NCBI GenBank assembly: GCA_963756185.1
Contig: CAVWMS010000003.1
Location: 434,001 to 498,000, forward strand
DNA length: 64,000 bases
Direction of reading: 5' to 3'
Source of the DNA: DATAXI01 sp963756185
GTDB taxonomy: Bacteria; Verrucomicrobiota; Verrucomicrobiia; Chthoniobacterales; Chthoniobacteraceae
The notes under the pieces: generated by a model
The model's database searches: none
Told to the model about the DNA's origin: nothing
The model's input: the letters and a program-made list of their open reading frames with translations, nothing else
Made by a program: the position numbers and the translations under genes
In this document: positions 62,331 through 64,000 of the stretch, piece after piece
Layout of the letters: the number at the start of each line of letters is the position of its first letter
Numbering within the stretch: position 1 is the first letter of the stretch

Positions 62331-63827
62331 ATGGCGAATCGGCTCCTCTGGCTGGCGGCGCTGCTGGCGCCCTGGGTGATCGTGGCGCGCCGCATCTGTT
62401 TCGTCTGGGCCATCGATCCGCAATACGCCTACGGCTGGTCCGTGCCGGTCCTCGCCGCAGCGCTTTTCATCCTGCGATGGCGCGGGCAGCCGCCGCTCGA
62501 GCCGGCGCGCACGGGGCTGCTCATCGTTCTCGCGGCTGCCCTGCTGCTTCCCTTGCTTGCGCTGCAGGAGGCCGCGCCCGATTGGTCGGTGGCCAATTGG
62601 TCGCTCGCGCTCGGCGCGGCGTTGCTGACATTTCTTTTCCTCTGCCGCTCGGGCGGTGTGCGCTGGAGCCGCTGGTTTCTCTTTCCCGTTCTCTTTCTCC
62701 TCACCGCGGTGCCCTGGCCGCAACGTTTCGATCTCTGGCTGACCCAGGGGCTCATGCGGGACGTGGCCGCGATCACCGTCGAGATTCTCGGCTGGTTCGG
62801 CCTGCCCGCCGTGCGCGAGGGCAATCTCATCCGGTTGCCCGCGGGCTCGATCGGCATCGACGAGGCGTGCAGCGGCATCCGCTCGTTGCAGGCGATGTTC
62901 ATGGCGTCGCTTTTCCTCGGCGAACTCTGCCGGCTTTCGGTGGCGCGGCGCGTGGCGATCATTCTCGCGGGGCTGGTGCTCGCCTTTGTGGGAAACGTCA
63001 TTCGCACGACGCTCCTCTCCATCGTCGCGGGTCATTCCGGCGTCGCCGCCGTCCAATCGTGGCACGATCCCGCCGGCTTCAGCATTCTCTGTTTTGGCCT
63101 GGCGGGGACATGGTTTCTGGCCGGCTGGCTCCGACCGCCGCATCGTGCGCAATCGCGCCCCATGCCCCCCATTCCCACCCTGCCCGCGATTGTGCCGGCG
63201 GGCATCCTCGTGTCGCTCATCGCCGTCGAAGGGGCCGTGCAATCCTGGTTCCGTTCGCACGAATCATCCGCGCCCGCCGCGCATCTCGCGTTTTCGTGGC
63301 CCAGCCAGGAAAGGGATTTTCATCCCCTCTCAATCCCCGATACCGCGCGCCTCATCCTTCTTTATTCCTCGGGAGACGCCGCGACTTGGCAGGACAAGGA
63401 TGGCCGCGCATGGTCCGCCTATCATCTCGTCTGGGCGCCGGGCCGCACCTCGACGCAATCCGCCCGCATGCACCGGCCCGAAACCTGCCTCGAGGCAAGC
63501 GGCGCGGTGCTGATCCGCGAGTATGGCCGCGAAGACCTCGCCATCGCCGGCGGCACGCTCCCCTGCCGCGAATATCTGTTTCAGCGCGACGGCGCGCCCC
63601 TGTACGTCCTCTTTTGCCTCTATGAGCAACGGCCCGCGGATCGCGATGCGCCCGGCATGCTCCAGGATTGGAGCGCCTGGAGCCGCATCCAGCGCGCCCT
63701 GGCCGGAGAGCGCAACCTTGGCCAGGAAAGCGTCGAGATCGCCATGAGCCCCGCCGTTTCCGATGCGGAACCGCTCAAAATCATGAACGCGCGCGCGGCG
63801 TCGCTCGTCTCGCTGGTTTACCAGTAG
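62331..63827 (+). CDS. Exosortase fused to an EpsI-type C-terminal domain
   Basis: 498 residues from ATG 62331. Eight or so helices make the exosortase/archaeosortase core with its catalytic triad: Cys180 in IDEACSGIRSLQAM, Arg225 in GNVIRTTLLS and His245 in SWHDPAGF. This membrane transpeptidase cleaves C-terminal sorting signals (PEP-CTERM-like) and hands the protein to a surface anchor. From about residue 290 a second helix leads to an EpsI-like domain with the motif MHRPETCLEASG (Cys386) near 380-391. No sorted substrate gene is recognised in the window. The last ten bases overlap a gene on the other strand. Confidence 0.92.
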   Translation: MANRLLWLAALLAPWVIVARRICFVWAIDPQYAYGWSVPVLAAALFILRWRGQPPLEPARTGLLIVLAAALLLPLLALQEAAPDWSVANWSLALGAALLTFLFLCRSGGVRWSRWFLFPVLFLLTAVPWPQRFDLWLTQGLMRDVAAITVEILGWFGLPAVREGNLIRLPAGSIGIDEACSGIRSLQAMFMASLFLGELCRLSVARRVAIILAGLVLAFVGNVIRTTLLSIVAGHSGVAAVQSWHDPAGFSILCFGLAGTWFLAGWLRPPHRAQSRPMPPIPTLPAIVPAGILVSLIAVEGAVQSWFRSHESSAPAAHLAFSWPSQERDFHPLSIPDTARLILLYSSGDAATWQDKDGRAWSAYHLVWAPGRTSTQSARMHRPETCLEASGAVLIREYGREDLAIAGGTLPCREYLFQRDGAPLYVLFCLYEQRPADRDAPGMLQDWSAWSRIQRALAGERNLGQESVEIAMSPAVSDAEPLKIMNARAASLVSLVYQ

Positions 63828-64000
63828 TAATCGTAAACCGGGTGGCCCGCTGCGGCGGTCGCGTCGCCGTTCAGCTTCACGTCGCCGGAGTCGAGCACCT
63901 CGCCGCTGCCGCTCACCTTGTATGCGCGCCCGCGAACCTCGGCGTCATCGGTCAGCGTCACGAGCCAGTATCCTCCATCGGGCATCCAGGTCGCCCCTTC
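63818..64000 (-). CDS. C-terminal part of an unrecognised protein running off the window
   Basis: The 60 codons visible end at TAA 63818-63820 and run to the window edge in an open frame, with no start. The residues include PDGGYWLVTLTDDAEVRGRA and GSGEVLDSGDVKLNGDA and end YDYYW, a beta-strand-like pattern with a terminal aromatic residue. No frame breaks and good codon usage support it as real. It converges on the exosortase with a ten-base overlap. Confidence 0.6.
   Translation of the reverse strand, partial: EGATWMPDGGYWLVTLTDDAEVRGRAYKVSGSGEVLDSGDVKLNGDATAAAGHPVYDYYW

Noticed and set aside
60935..62413. 492-codon minus-strand frame
   Set aside because: Shadow of the TPR gene; the plus-strand product has repeats and fits the operon.

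Overview
The window is GC-rich, densely coded DNA, almost certainly from the chromosome of a Gram-negative bacterium. The gene content (exosortase, Wza-type exporters, two tyrosine autokinases, MBOAT acyltransferase, GH38 mannosidase, many glycosyltransferases) and details such as GLSLGE instead of GHSLGE in FabD suggest a member of the Verrucomicrobiota or another PVC-type lineage. That placement is inference. No rRNA, tRNA or CRISPR array was seen.

Layout. 0-11 kb is mixed housekeeping: the tail of a VapC toxin, a HypE-like protein that has lost its key residues, an MnmC-like methyltransferase, a metallo-hydrolase, NadA, a lipoprotein, FabD, an L,D-transpeptidase, an SGNH/MBOAT acylation pair, and glycerate kinase. 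11-33 kb is polysaccharide locus A: an outer-membrane barrel protein, a Wza-like exporter, a Wzc-like kinase, an O-antigen ligase/polymerase-type protein, eight glycosyltransferases, a methyltransferase, a deacetylase-like protein and a priming sugar-phosphate transferase. 33-34 kb is a small XRE regulator module with a perfect palindromic operator, flanked by 34-bp inverted repeats. 35-38 kb is a three-gene operon of metal-binding lipoprotein, DUF318-type permease and DUF1980 protein, with no ABC ATPase. 38-48 kb holds a 1447-residue mannosidase, RmuC, a GYF-domain protein, a DUF4404 protein, a GNAT enzyme, an acyltransferase and a TetR/MFS pair. The MFS gene is interrupted by a complete IS630 element (49231-50234). 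50-60 kb is polysaccharide locus B, one minus-strand operon: glycosyltransferases, FkbM methyltransferase, Wzt/Wzm ABC exporter, Wzc-like kinase and Wza-like protein. 60-64 kb carries a secreted protein, a TPR protein and an exosortase fused to an EpsI-type domain.

How the genes work together. Locus A has the initiating transferase, polymerase/ligase and exporter parts of a Wzy-type exopolysaccharide system, but no flippase is visible. Locus B is an ABC-transporter-dependent system with its own kinase and export protein. The exosortase would anchor sorted proteins at the cell surface, a process commonly tied to exopolysaccharide.

Data quality. Nine genes, or parts of genes, need a one-base frame correction to give a full-length family member (near 8640, 15385, 16048, 24180, 30240, 36560, 37153, 59410 and 61015). 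So many breaks in otherwise well-conserved genes suggest indel errors in the assembly more than real pseudogenes. The IS630 frame change at an A7 tract is a separate case and looks programmed.
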